From JAQUBU01 sp036677685 (GTDB taxonomy: Bacteria; Bacillota; Syntrophomonadia; Syntrophomonadales; Syntrophomonadaceae), in contig JAVBWA010000006.1 in NCBI GenBank assembly GCA_036677685.1, positions 1-45,033 of the forward strand: 45,033 nt of DNA. Direction: 5' to 3'. The stretch's first letter is position 1; each line of letters opens with the position of its first letter. This document shows positions 24,802 through 33,625 of this stretch, one piece after another. The notes under the pieces were generated by a model. It was not told the origin of the DNA, made no database searches, and was given only the letters and a program-made list of their open reading frames with translations. Both the position numbers and the translations under genes were made by a program.

Positions 24802-24935
24802 TTAAGCATCGGAAGAAACTGCGGAGCAGTTTAAACACACCGCTGCAACGAGGTGAGGGATTGGAACCGCTACCTGTTTGGTTAATAGGAAGCCGACCGA
24901 TTAAAAAAGCGGGGGCATATTTTCACCTCGTTATA
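24802..24935 (+). repeat. Mosaic dispersed repeat upstream of typA
   Basis: Short form, almost identical to the unit at 24458-24594. It ends 50 nt before the typA start and would be part of its 5' leader if transcription starts near 24780. Confidence 0.8.
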
Positions 24936-24984
24936 TTGGGAATAATCTAAACAGGATTTAGTTTTCAAGGGAAAGGAAATGCTT

Positions 24985-26766
24985 ATGAAACAGGAACTAA
25001 TTAGAAATTTGGCAATTATCGCCCATGTTGACCATGGCAAGACCACTCTGGTCGATGGGATGTTGAAGCAGAGCGGAGTTTTCCATGAAAGACAGGTGGT
25101 TGAGGAGCGGGTGATGGATTCCAACGATCTGGAACGCGAACGCGGGATTACCATCATGGCTAAAAATACCGCAATTATATATAGGGATTACCGCTTGAAC
25201 ATAGTAGATACTCCAGGTCACTCGGATTTTGGCGGCGAAGTGGAACGGATAGTGCAAATGGTTGATGGGGTTTTGCTTTTAGTTGATGCTTTTGAAGGGC
25301 CGATGCCCCAGACTCGTTTTGTTTTAAAAAAGGCTCTAGCGGCAGGCTTGTACCCTATAGTCGTAGTTAACAAAATTGACCGGCCTCAGGCCCGTCCACT
25401 GGAGGTATTGGATGAGGTTCTGGATTTATTTATAGAACTGGAGGCCAATGATGAACAGCTTGATTTCCCGGTAATCTACACTGATGCCCGCAGCGGTATC
25501 GCATCACTTGATCCGGTGGTCAAGGGTAATAATTTGCAGCCGCTTTTTGAAATGATTGTTGCGAAAATCCCGGCTCCGGAAGGGGATGACGAACAACCTT
25601 TGCAGGTTGGGGTAAGCATGATAGATTATGACACATATGTAGGACGCCAGGCGGTAGGCCGGGTTGCCAACGGCAGCCTGCGAGTGCGCCAGGAAGTCGT
25701 AGTGGCAAGCAGCCAAGGAATTGGCAGCAGGCAGCGGATAGCCGGGCTATATATATATGATGGCTTGAAAAAGGTAGCGGTAGATCAGGTTGGGATTGGC
25801 GAAATTGTTGTAATTGCCGGCCTGAATGGGTTTAACGTAGGGGATACCGTATGTGAGCCGGAGCAAGCAGTGATGCTGGATTTTGCAGCGATTGATGAAC
25901 CTACGGTAGCCATAGGTATTCAGGTAAACAAGAGTCCCTTTGCCGGGAGGGAAGGAACTTATGTAACATCACGCAAACTGGGTGAAAGACTCACGCGCGA
26001 ACTCGAATCCGATGTGAGCCTGCGGGTGAATCCCACCGATTCGCCGGATACCTTTGTAGTCGCAGGACGCGGTGAATTGCATCTTTCTATTTTAATAGAA
26101 ACCATGCGCCGGGAAGGTTACGAATTTGAAGTCTCCCGCCCTCAGATTATTGAGCGAATTATTGACGGGCAGCGTTGTGAACCTATAGAGGAACTGGCTA
26201 TTGAAGTACCGGAGGAATATGTCGGAGTCGTAATGGAAGGCCTGGGCTCCCGCAAAAGTGAGATTGTGAATATGACTCAAAAAAACGAAGGTTTTATGTA
26301 TATGGAATTTCTCGTGCCTACTCGCGGTTTATTCGGATTCCGTTCCGAATTCCTGACTGATACAAGGGGAATGGGCACCATGCATCATGTCCTGCACGGC
26401 TATGCGCCGTACCGGGGTGAGATAGCCACCCGGCAGCGGGGGTCGATGATTGCTCATGAGCCCGGGGAAACTACTGCATACGGTCTGGAGAATGCCCAGG
26501 AGCGGGGAGACTTGTTTGTGGCGGCGGGGATACCGGTATATAGAGGGATGATTGTCGGAGAAAATTCACGTCCCAATGATTTGGTGGTCAATGTTTGCAA
26601 GAAAAAACACTTGACCAATATTCGCAGTTCGAACTCGGATATTGCTGTCAAGCTAAGTCCGCCCCGAATGATGAACCTGGAACAGTGCCTGGAGTTTATA
26701 GCTGATAATGAACTGGTGGAAGTGACTCCATTATCCATCCGCATGCGCAAAGTGGATTTGGCTTAA
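24985..26766 (+). CDS. typA: Ribosome-associated GTPase TypA/BipA
   Basis: Translational GTPase of 593 residues. The G domain carries G1 (AHVDHGKT), the switch region RERGITIMAKN, G3 (DTPGHSDF) and G4 (NKIDR). Domains II and III and the TypA-specific C-terminal domain follow (GLFGFRSEFLTDTRGMGTMHH, ERGDLFVAAGIPVYRGMIVGE, KKKHLTNIRSS). TypA binds the ribosome and aids assembly and stress adaptation. The ATG at 24985 is preferred to 24979 because AAAGGA lies 8 nt upstream. It is a single-gene unit; no clear terminator follows, only a weak CCCGTA/TACGGG hairpin near 26823-26849. Confidence 0.97.
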   Translation: MKQELIRNLAIIAHVDHGKTTLVDGMLKQSGVFHERQVVEERVMDSNDLERERGITIMAKNTAIIYRDYRLNIVDTPGHSDFGGEVERIVQMVDGVLLLVDAFEGPMPQTRFVLKKALAAGLYPIVVVNKIDRPQARPLEVLDEVLDLFIELEANDEQLDFPVIYTDARSGIASLDPVVKGNNLQPLFEMIVAKIPAPEGDDEQPLQVGVSMIDYDTYVGRQAVGRVANGSLRVRQEVVVASSQGIGSRQRIAGLYIYDGLKKVAVDQVGIGEIVVIAGLNGFNVGDTVCEPEQAVMLDFAAIDEPTVAIGIQVNKSPFAGREGTYVTSRKLGERLTRELESDVSLRVNPTDSPDTFVVAGRGELHLSILIETMRREGYEFEVSRPQIIERIIDGQRCEPIEELAIEVPEEYVGVVMEGLGSRKSEIVNMTQKNEGFMYMEFLVPTRGLFGFRSEFLTDTRGMGTMHHVLHGYAPYRGEIATRQRGSMIAHEPGETTAYGLENAQERGDLFVAAGIPVYRGMIVGENSRPNDLVVNVCKKKHLTNIRSSNSDIAVKLSPPRMMNLEQCLEFIADNELVEVTPLSIRMRKVDLA

Positions 26767-26971
26767 GAAATTGAATAATCATTAGGAATATCTACCATTC
26801 TATTGACCAACCTTCTCTTATACCCGTAAGGTATTTTATTCCATACGGGAGCTTGTGCCCATTATCACATCAAAAAATACCAAATAAAGAAGGATATTTA
26901 AGAAAGAGTATTGAATTGTTTAATACCATATTTGTAGGCAGGGAGCCTATGAAAAGCGGAAGGGGGCACAA

Positions 26972-27124
26972 TTGAATTCATTGAAACAAACTTTTGCTGG
27001 GGCATCAGTTCTCAATCTTGCTGTAGGGCGTAAGACGGCAAGAGTTAAGTTCAAAAATGAGCGGATACTTCAGAATATGATGCGGTTGTATAACGAGGTG
27101 AAAATATGTCCCCCGCTTCTTTAA
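26972..27124 (+). CDS. 50-residue open frame ending in a repeat
   Basis: Small frame starting at TTG with AGGGGG about 5 nt upstream. The product is basic and amphipathic (for example LKQTFAGASVLNLAVGRKTA), and its last residues and stop lie in the dispersed repeat that begins near 27090. It may be a small protein or the remnant of a gene cut by the repeat. No family is recognised. Apart from this frame, 26767-26971 holds nothing recognised. Confidence 0.3.
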   Translation: MNSLKQTFAGASVLNLAVGRKTARVKFKNERILQNMMRLYNEVKICPPLL

Positions 27125-27360
27125 ATGCCTGGATTCCTATTAACAAAAGAGGCGGCGGGTTATAACGAGGCGAAGTCTGAAAGAAATCTTTTCATTACGT
27201 TTTGTGCCTTGATTTAAGCGCAAGGAATGGATATAAATATGTCTTCCGCCTCGTTGCAGCGGTGTGTGAAACTGCTTCGCGGTTTCTTCCAATGCTTAAA
27301 TTCCCCACCTCGTTGCAGCGGTGTGTTGAAACTGCTCCGCAGTTTCTTCCGATGCTTAAA
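27090..27360 (-). repeat. Mosaic dispersed repeat, long form with duplicated end
   Basis: Long form including the middle part (GCGAAGTCTGAAAGAAATC to GATTTAAGCG), followed by a second copy of the AAGCATCGG end at 27304-27360. This suggests two elements, one truncated, lying side by side upstream of the kinase gene. Confidence 0.75.
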
Positions 27361-27485
27361 GAGTTATCATAATTATGTTTCGGCCATGTTTTCCTATGAG
27401 AACTGGATTCCTATTTTTTAAGTTTCTTGCTTTATTGGTCGGTAAAGTAAAAAGTATTGCTATACTTTTATGAATTCAAGATAAT

Positions 27486-29594
27486 ATGGGGAATTTAATA
27501 GAAGTTGTTGGCATTAGAGAGGAATACTGTATAAACTGTCACCAGTGCATTGCAGTATGTCCGGCTAAAGTGTGCAGTGATGGCAGCGGGGAAGTAGTAA
27601 AATTCAACAATCACTTGTGCATAGGTTGTGGCAGATGTATTGAAGCCTGTATAAAAAGTCATCGCGGAGTAGCTGAGGATAAGATCGGAAGATTTCCCAT
27701 TGATGATACGGAGAGCTTTTTAAGTGATTTGGAAACCAACGAAATTGTAGCACTTGTTGCTCCGTCAGCCCAGAGTAATTTTGATTTGAAGAAGCTTATA
27801 ACTGCCTTGAAAGTTTTAGGGCTTAAAGAGGTTTATGATGTATCGCTGGGGGCAGAGATTACGGTTGCCTGCTACCATGAAGCAATTGTTTCAGGAAAGG
27901 CCAAACTGCCCATAATATCTCAACCCTGCCCGGCGGTCGTAAAATATATAGAGTTTTACCATCCCTTATTGATTGAGCATCTGGCCCCCAGCGGCAGTCC
28001 GGTCCATAACCTGGCTGTTTATGTAAGATCCCTGCATCCGGATGCCAAGCTTGCCTTCATTTCTCCCTGTCTGGCCAAACGCCGGGAATTTCAGGATAGC
28101 GGCATAATTCAATATAATGTGATCTATCAATCACTGGAGCGAATTTTAGCGGAAAGAAATATAAATGTCAGTCTCCTGGAAAACAGTGAATTCAGCAATG
28201 CGGTTCCAGCCGGAATTGCCACCAATTTTTGCCTTCCCGGCGGGCTGAAAGAAGCCTACTTATACAGATATCCCGAAACCCCGGCTAGTTCTATCACTAA
28301 AATCGAAGGCCATATTGTTTACGGTAAGTATTTGAAGGATTTAGAAAAGGCCATTAAAAAAGGAGATACCGGCCTGCCTTTAATGGTGGATATCCTGAGT
28401 TGTGAAAAAGGCTGCAATATGGGTGCCGGCTGTATTAACCAAGCCAAATCTATAGATGAAATAGAACAAACAGTAGCCCAAAGATCGGAACAGGCGATAG
28501 AAAGGGAAAAGAACGATCCTCAATTACTGAGCTTCTTGGCCGATGTAATTCAACGCCTCGATTTTAGCTATCCATATTATCAAAATTTATCCTGGCATAA
28601 TGATATTAAAAAACCCAGTAAAAGCGATTTGACTCAGATCTATCGCGATATGCACAAGTTTGAGGAAAAAGATTTCAGGAATTGTGCAGCCTGTGGTTAT
28701 AATTCCTGTTATTACATGGCTATTGCCATATTTAACGGTTTGAACAAGGCTGAAAACTGCCATCTCTACCAGGAAAAAGAGCTGCTGCGGGAGCATGGCA
28801 TATTAAATAATATGGTGGATGAACTGGAAGCCTTGAATATTCAATTGGAGGAAGAGTTTACCGAACGCAAACAGCAGGAACAGCTGCTGGTGCAGAATTC
28901 CAAGCTGGCGGCGATGGGCGAGATGATCGGCATGATTGCCCACCAGTGGCGGCAGCCGCTTTCTTCAATTAGCACCCTGGCCGGTAATTTGAAGGTTTAT
29001 TTGGAATTGGATATGTTTGAAAAAGAACAGTTTATATCACTGCTGGAAGAGATTAACCACCATTCCCAGTACCTTTCCAATACCATCAACGATTTCCGGC
29101 ACTTCTTTAAACCCGATAACCCTCAGGATATGGCATTAATCGATAATGTGATCGAGGCTACCATGGGGATAATAGGTAAATCGCTGGAGTATAAAAATGT
29201 AAGTCTAGTCAAGGAATATGGCTTTAAGGAGGAAATACTGACCTATCCCAATGAACTCATGCAGGTTTTCCTCAACATCTTGAAGAATGCCACCGATGCT
29301 TTTGTTGATAAAGAAATAATACAGCCCGTCATCAAAATTCAGGGCTATGAAAGCGAAGGTTATCAGGTGGTGGAAATCCAGGATAATGCCGGAGGCATAC
29401 CGGAGGAAATTCTGGACCGCATATTTGACCCCTATTTCTCTACTAAAGGACCGGGAATTGGCACTGGTCTAGGTTTATATATGTCCAAAACTATCATTGA
29501 AGAACATTGCGGGGGGCGGCTCCTGGCAAAAAATAAGGATACCGGAGCCTGTTTCACCATTTACTTGCCATTAACCCGGGGAGGTGATGCTTAG
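27486..29594 (+). CDS. Histidine kinase with ferredoxin and [FeFe]-hydrogenase-like sensor half
   Basis: Fusion protein of 702 residues. It starts with two [4Fe-4S] motifs (CINCHQCIAVCP and CIGCGRCIEAC). A hydrogenase H-cluster-like domain (about 80-330) keeps one Cys in each of SQPCPAV and ISPCLAK and two in SCEKGC, the four positions that hold the H-cluster. The first Cys of the usual TSCCP, used in proton transfer, is replaced. A further Cys-rich cluster motif (CAACGYNSC, then ENCHLY) and a coiled coil follow. The kinase core has its phospho-His in IAHQWRQPLSS, the N-box NILKNATDAF and the ATP lid GGIPEEILDRIFDPYFSTKG. No membrane segment. No ribosome binding site is visible before ATG 27486. 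The partner regulator follows 2 nt later. Redox or H2 sensing is inferred. Confidence 0.88.
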   Translation: MGNLIEVVGIREEYCINCHQCIAVCPAKVCSDGSGEVVKFNNHLCIGCGRCIEACIKSHRGVAEDKIGRFPIDDTESFLSDLETNEIVALVAPSAQSNFDLKKLITALKVLGLKEVYDVSLGAEITVACYHEAIVSGKAKLPIISQPCPAVVKYIEFYHPLLIEHLAPSGSPVHNLAVYVRSLHPDAKLAFISPCLAKRREFQDSGIIQYNVIYQSLERILAERNINVSLLENSEFSNAVPAGIATNFCLPGGLKEAYLYRYPETPASSITKIEGHIVYGKYLKDLEKAIKKGDTGLPLMVDILSCEKGCNMGAGCINQAKSIDEIEQTVAQRSEQAIEREKNDPQLLSFLADVIQRLDFSYPYYQNLSWHNDIKKPSKSDLTQIYRDMHKFEEKDFRNCAACGYNSCYYMAIAIFNGLNKAENCHLYQEKELLREHGILNNMVDELEALNIQLEEEFTERKQQEQLLVQNSKLAAMGEMIGMIAHQWRQPLSSISTLAGNLKVYLELDMFEKEQFISLLEEINHHSQYLSNTINDFRHFFKPDNPQDMALIDNVIEATMGIIGKSLEYKNVSLVKEYGFKEEILTYPNELMQVFLNILKNATDAFVDKEIIQPVIKIQGYESEGYQVVEIQDNAGGIPEEILDRIFDPYFSTKGPGIGTGLGLYMSKTIIEEHCGGRLLAKNKDTGACFTIYLPLTRGGDA

Positions 29595-29596
29595 AT

Positions 29597-30691
29597 ATGA
29601 TAGATCCCAAACAACTGAAAGAAGAAGCCCGGGATATAACTGTGCTTTATGTGGAAGACGACCAGGAATTGCGGCAAAATACCGCACGTCTTTTAAATAG
29701 TTTTTTCCCAACGGTAGAGCTTGCGGAAAATGGTGCAGAAGGGCTTAAAAAATATAAAGAGGGAAAATTTGATCTTATTATTACCGATATTAATATGCCG
29801 ATCATGAATGGCGTTAAAATGGCCGAACAGATTAAAGCCAGTAATACCAAGCAGGTAATAATCGTTATTTCTGCGCATGATGAAGCTCGCTATTTATTGG
29901 ATCTGATCAATATGGGAGTGGATTATTTTGTGCTCAAGCCTCTGGATATCAACCAGTTTATGACTGCGGTCGATAAAGCAATTCGCTTGGCCAAGTTTAC
30001 CCGGATGGAGGAAGAATACAAAAAGACCCTCGAAACTACGGTGCAAATCAGAACCCAGGAATTATCCGAAGCCCTGGATATGGTCAAAGAACTGAGCAGT
30101 GAAGTGGTTCTCCGTTTGACGGCTGCCGCTGAATTAAGGGATTCGGATACCGGCATGCACAATAAACGTCTGGGTATCTACGCACCCCGCCTGGCGGAAG
30201 TCATGGGGCTACCCCAAAATCTCATTGAAGCTCTTTCTTTTGCTGCTCCTCTGCACGATATCGGGAAAATAGGAATATGGGACAATATACTTTTGAAACC
30301 TGAACAGTTAAACGAAGAAGAGTTTGAAATCATGAAGACCCATACTACCACCGGAGCAAGTATTCTGGGCAAGTCCAAGTATGAGAAAATACGCATGACC
30401 GAATCCATAGCTCTGACCCATCACGAACGCTGGGATGGTTCGGGCTATCCCAAAGGTTTGAAAGGCGAAGAGATACCTATAGAAGGCAGGATCGTAGCCA
30501 TATGTGACCAATACGATGCATTAAGGAGCAGAAGGCCTTATAAACCATCGTTAAGCCATTACCGCGCCGTTGAAATTCTAACCAAAGGTGACGGCCGGAC
30601 CAAACCGGAATATTTTGATCCCAAGGTTCTGGCGGCATTTGTCAGAATCGCCGATGAATTCGATCGAATATTTAATGAGAACCAGGACTAA
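29597..30691 (+). CDS. Response regulator with HD-GYP domain
   Basis: Protein of 364 residues. The receiver domain (about 1-130) has the acidic pocket VEDD, the phospho-Asp in IITDINMP, a Ser switch in VISAHD and the Lys in VLKPLD. A coiled coil joins it to an HD-GYP domain with HDIGKIGI, HHERWDGSGYPKGLKG and EGRIVAICDQYDAL, which is expected to break down c-di-GMP. GGAGGTGA precedes the ATG, and the gene begins 2 nt after the kinase stop. The pair therefore forms a two-component system whose output is c-di-GMP hydrolysis instead of DNA binding. Confidence 0.95.
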   Translation: MIDPKQLKEEARDITVLYVEDDQELRQNTARLLNSFFPTVELAENGAEGLKKYKEGKFDLIITDINMPIMNGVKMAEQIKASNTKQVIIVISAHDEARYLLDLINMGVDYFVLKPLDINQFMTAVDKAIRLAKFTRMEEEYKKTLETTVQIRTQELSEALDMVKELSSEVVLRLTAAAELRDSDTGMHNKRLGIYAPRLAEVMGLPQNLIEALSFAAPLHDIGKIGIWDNILLKPEQLNEEEFEIMKTHTTTGASILGKSKYEKIRMTESIALTHHERWDGSGYPKGLKGEEIPIEGRIVAICDQYDALRSRRPYKPSLSHYRAVEILTKGDGRTKPEYFDPKVLAAFVRIADEFDRIFNENQD

Positions 30692-30717
30692 GACAAGGGA
30701 ATGGGGAGATCTGAAAC

Positions 30718-31254
30718 ATGATAATTTCCGGCATAGAAATCGAAATAGTTGAAGGGGATATAACCAGGCAGCCTGACCTGGAGGCTATAGTTAATGCCGC
30801 CAATTCGACTTTGCTGGGTGGCGGAGGAGTAGACGGCGCTATTCACCGGGCTGCCGGACCGGAGCTGAAGAAGGCCAGCGGGGCCCTGGCCCCTATTGGA
30901 CCGGGACAAGCGGTTATAACCCCTGCATTTAAGCTGCCCAACCAATATGTTATTCATTGTGTAGGCCCCATATATGGTGTGAATAAACCCGAAGCGGAAC
31001 TTTTAGCCAATTGCTATGCAAACGCCTTAAAACTGGCTGAAGAAAACAATATAGCTTCCATTGGCTTTCCCGCTATTTCTACCGGAGTATACGGTTACCC
31101 GTTGGCGGAAGCGGCTGAAGTTGTTTTTAAAACCCTGATTCGGTTGATTCCAGGTCTGAAATCCATTAAAAAAATACGTATGGTACTATTTGGCAATAAA
31201 GCTTATGGGATTCATCATATCCAATTGGACAATTTGATCCAAAAAGAAAATTAG
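30718..31254 (+). CDS. Macrodomain protein (O-acetyl-ADP-ribose deacetylase type)
   Basis: Single macrodomain of 178 residues that binds ADP-ribose derivatives. The conserved parts are GDIT, the catalytic loop VNAANSTLLGGGGVDGAIHRAAG, GQAVITPAF, YVIHCVGPIY and PAISTGVYGYP. This matches the YmdB/TTHA-type enzymes that remove acetyl or ADP-ribosyl groups. GGGAGAT precedes the ATG. It lies 26 nt after the response regulator on the same strand and may share its transcript; a functional link to the kinase is not shown. Confidence 0.93.
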   Translation: MIISGIEIEIVEGDITRQPDLEAIVNAANSTLLGGGGVDGAIHRAAGPELKKASGALAPIGPGQAVITPAFKLPNQYVIHCVGPIYGVNKPEAELLANCYANALKLAEENNIASIGFPAISTGVYGYPLAEAAEVVFKTLIRLIPGLKSIKKIRMVLFGNKAYGIHHIQLDNLIQKEN

Positions 31255-31347
31255 AGAATCCTTAACTGCCAGATTCACCTGCAGGAATAAGTCTTAAACT
31301 TGAGGCGAAAGCTAAAAAAGAAAGTTTAGGAAAGCGAGGTGAATGAT

Positions 31348-31470
31348 TTGAGCAAGCAGAAAAAGGAGAAAACCCAGACTGAACGGAGCAATATAGTTCT
31401 TGATCCGTTTCCGGCAACTACTGATTATCAAAGTGCGGATAAACCGAAGGATAAAAAAAGAAAAGGTTGA
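31348..31470 (+). CDS. Small basic protein of 40 residues
   Basis: TTG start with AGGTGA five bases upstream, ending 7 nt before a strong terminator. The product is very hydrophilic and Lys-rich at both ends (SKQKKEKTQTERSN, DKPKDKKRKG), with a short LDPFPATTDY centre. No family is recognised. The ribosome binding site and the terminator make it a credible last gene of the unit. Confidence 0.55.
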   Translation: MSKQKKEKTQTERSNIVLDPFPATTDYQSADKPKDKKRKG

Positions 31471-31477
31471 CTGCCAT

Positions 31478-31500
31478 AAACGGGGAATACCCCGTTTTTT
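31478..31500 (+). terminator. Terminator after the small basic protein
   Basis: A perfect 8-bp stem (AAACGGGG / CCCCGTTT) with loop AATA, followed by a T-run. Confidence 0.9.
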
Positions 31501-31662
31501 TATTTTATCGTTTCTGCGTCTTAGCGTCTGGCTCTGTGATAATTGAAATATTTAATTGTTTTACGCTAATAAGCGCTTCCTGTTTGTATTTAGGACAAAA
31601 TAGAGGAAAGTTTTCAGTATCGTATCTTCTCGCATCTGTATTTGTGTTTTGTTTTTTCTGGA

Positions 31663-32484
31663 TTAGGAGCCAAACCTTATCCTATCTTTATCTGTGGGAA
31701 TACCATTAACTACTTGTTGCCACTCATTAACTCGGAATACTTCATACTGTTCAAAAGCGCAAGGTAATCCGTTTGCAGTAGCTATGTCGCTGCTATCCAT
31801 AAGCTGAAAATGCAAATGTGGAGCAAAGGAATTGCCTGAATGACCTACTCTACCAATAACGTCACCTTTTTTTACACTCTGACCAACTGAAACCCGAATA
31901 GACCCTGTTTGAAGATGGACTAGAGCAGCATATACTTGGTCGCCACATTCCATAATGATGTAGTTGCCGGCAACTGATTGTATGTCGTCTTTTCTCGGAT
32001 CAAAATAATGAGCATTTTTATAAGCGTTAGACATATCTGAAAGCAAATTCGTTCGTTCTCGTTCTTTATAACCATCCTCTGCTTGGACAATGATCCCATC
32101 GCAGGGTGCATATACTTCTTGACCCCAACAATAATATTCATTTAAGGGAACCCCAAAAAGAAGATATTGCGGCAAGCTAACGCGATAGGCGGGCCATCCC
32201 TTTCTTTCCCAATCCACTTGTATAAAGTCATAAGCATATCTTGTTCCTAACAGGTCTGTGCCATGGCTCGGAATTTTTGTTCCCGGAGTGTTGGGAGAGA
32301 GCCATTCTCCCCTCAAAGGAAACTCTACAATTATCGGCTTACGTGCTTCAATCATCTCATTACTCCTATCCGTCCATTCTTTACCTGCATTATTGAAAAT
32401 GACTAGTGCTCCAAGGGCAAGTGCCAGTACGATACTGATACGTGCAGGCATGTGATTTTTCCCATTGCACATTGAAACTCGCAT
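31663..32484 (-). CDS. M23-family (LytM-like) peptidase, membrane-anchored
   Basis: Protein of about 273 residues with a hydrophobic N-terminal segment (about residues 14-32, ISIVLALALGALVIF) and a zinc-metallopeptidase domain. Zinc-site elements are visible as SHGTDLLGTRYAYDF and HLHFQLMD, and the QSVKKGDVIGRVGHSGNS segment is typical of M23. The role is probably cleavage of peptidoglycan or of an extracellular peptide. The start is uncertain: ATG 32484 has TAAGGG about 8 nt upstream inside the tetR end; TTG 32490 and ATG 32472 are alternatives. It follows tetR by 11 nt, so it is probably controlled by that repressor. Base composition is AT-richer than most neighbours. Confidence 0.8.
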   Translation of the reverse strand: MRVSMCNGKNHMPARISIVLALALGALVIFNNAGKEWTDRSNEMIEARKPIIVEFPLRGEWLSPNTPGTKIPSHGTDLLGTRYAYDFIQVDWERKGWPAYRVSLPQYLLFGVPLNEYYCWGQEVYAPCDGIIVQAEDGYKERERTNLLSDMSNAYKNAHYFDPRKDDIQSVAGNYIIMECGDQVYAALVHLQTGSIRVSVGQSVKKGDVIGRVGHSGNSFAPHLHFQLMDSSDIATANGLPCAFEQYEVFRVNEWQQVVNGIPTDKDRIRFGS

Positions 32485-32495
32485 TCCCAAATCCC

Positions 32496-33131
32496 TTATT
32501 CATTGCTTGATATATAGAAAATTTTCCTAAGTTCGTCAAAGTATTCGTCAAGTGTTGCAACGATATGCTCATAATCCAGATTTGAAGCTTCCGAATTTCT
32601 AATATCATCTAATATTTGATTAGTAAAACCTATATTGGCCCAAAGGATGAACCGCTTACACTTTTCAATATCCAGACCAGCCCGAAACTTAGAAATATCA
32701 ATCATATCAAATATTTGATGGTCGCATGATGATTGCTTTTTGTAGGCTCTATTCTCAAGTGCTTTGTTGACTTCATCAGAATTTGTCACAATAGAAAGTT
32801 TGTTAAAATCAAAAATCCAAGGATATTGCTTTAATAAATCAATTTGAAGTAGATAGGATTGGCGCAATCTAGCAAAAATATCTTTTTCCGAAAAATCCAT
32901 TTTCGTAAAATACTCTTTATCAAGTAGTTCGGTAAAGTAATCATATACAAGCAGAAAAAGCTCCTGTTTATTATTTACATAATGAAACATTAGTGCTTTG
33001 GAAATCCCTGCTTCTTTCGCAATTACATTTGTTGAAGCGTTGTCAAATCCTCTTAAGACAAATTCTTTCAAGGCTGCATTCAAGACAGCATCGCGTCTTT
33101 GAGATTCTAAATCCAATAATTTTGTAGGCAT
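32496..33131 (-). CDS. TetR/AcrR-family repressor
   Basis: Regulator of 211 residues. The N-terminal helix-turn-helix reads LNAALKEFVLRGFDNASTNVIAKEAGISKALMFHYVNNKQELF, classic TetR. The C-terminal ligand domain resembles the TetR_C regulators of firmicutes (FDFNKLSIVTNSDEVNKAL). It leads an operon with the M23 peptidase. Two identical-type operators overlap its own strong promoter at 33164-33214, so it is predicted to repress itself and the peptidase. The effector is unknown. Confidence 0.93.
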   Translation of the reverse strand: MPTKLLDLESQRRDAVLNAALKEFVLRGFDNASTNVIAKEAGISKALMFHYVNNKQELFLLVYDYFTELLDKEYFTKMDFSEKDIFARLRQSYLLQIDLLKQYPWIFDFNKLSIVTNSDEVNKALENRAYKKQSSCDHQIFDMIDISKFRAGLDIEKCKRFILWANIGFTNQILDDIRNSEASNLDYEHIVATLDEYFDELRKIFYISSNE

Positions 33132-33163
33132 ATTCAGTACTCCCTTGAAAATCTTACCCGGCG

Positions 33164-33214
33164 TTTACCTATCAGGTCAATATTATTGTACTGCTATTTA
33201 CCTAAAAGGTCAAT
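33164..33214 (-). promoter_or_regulatory. tetR promoter with two operators
   Basis: On the minus strand, TTGACC (33213-33208), a 17-nt spacer and TACAAT (33190-33185) form a strong promoter. Two copies of TTTACCTAnnAGGTCAAT (plus strand 33164-33181 and 33197-33214), each with partly palindromic ACCT/AGGT halves, lie 33 bp apart. One covers the -35 and the other the start of transcription, ideal for autorepression. Confidence 0.8.
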
Positions 33215-33257
33215 GGATTTTAGCCCTTAATTTGCGATATTTTAAGATTTTTGCTAA

Positions 33258-33530
33258 ACGGCAAGCAGGGCAACTGTGGCCACAGTTGCATATTTTTTGT
33301 AGGATGAAGCTACAAAAAATTGCTTGTTGGGAAAATCCTCAAACCTTTCCACTTCGGGACATATTGGCCCGAAGTGACTGATACCATACAAAAACACTGC
33401 CCATAGTCTTGGGCGCTGCCAGTATTATGCCCTTATAGGGCTGGTGCATGACCACCGGTTACCACCGGTGGTCATGACTGAAACCTTGGATTCTGCCCTG
33501 CCACAGGCTTGGCCCAAGCCAGGTTTCTTA
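33258..33530. repeat. Cluster of at least seven inverted repeats before the FAD/Fe-S gene
   Basis: In order: GCAACTGTGG/CCACAGTTGC (33270-33289), ATTTTTTGTAG/CTACAAAAAAT (33292-33320), both inside CAAGCA/TGCTTG (33262-33267, 33321-33326). Next CACTTCGGG/CCCGAAGTG (33350-33376), GCCCA/TGGGC (33399-33414), GCCCT/AGGGC (33429-33441) and CATGACCACCGG/CCGGTGGTCATG (33447-33476). Last GGCTT/AAGCC (33506-33520) inside GAAACC/GGTTTC (33480-33485, 33522-33527). All arms are perfect and the stems do not overlap, so the region could form one multibranched RNA. No coding frame is convincing. Confidence 0.65.
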
Positions 33531-33625
33531 TTGGAAATCGAACGACTTTATTTGGAAGCTGACCCCATAGACAAAAACCTAAGCGTGTTTTATAATATAG
33601 ACAAATACATGGGGGGGGTATACTG

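Noticed and set aside
24327..24935. Possible CRISPR-like array because three similar units are close together
   Set aside because: Units are about 132 bp, two are joined without a spacer and the third lies over 200 bp away; there are no short direct repeats or cas genes.
27090..27360. Possible integron cassette recombination sites, suggested by AACGAGG/CCTCGTT ends
   Set aside because: The GTTRRRY/RYYYAAC core pattern is not met and the flanking genes are on both strands with normal promoters.
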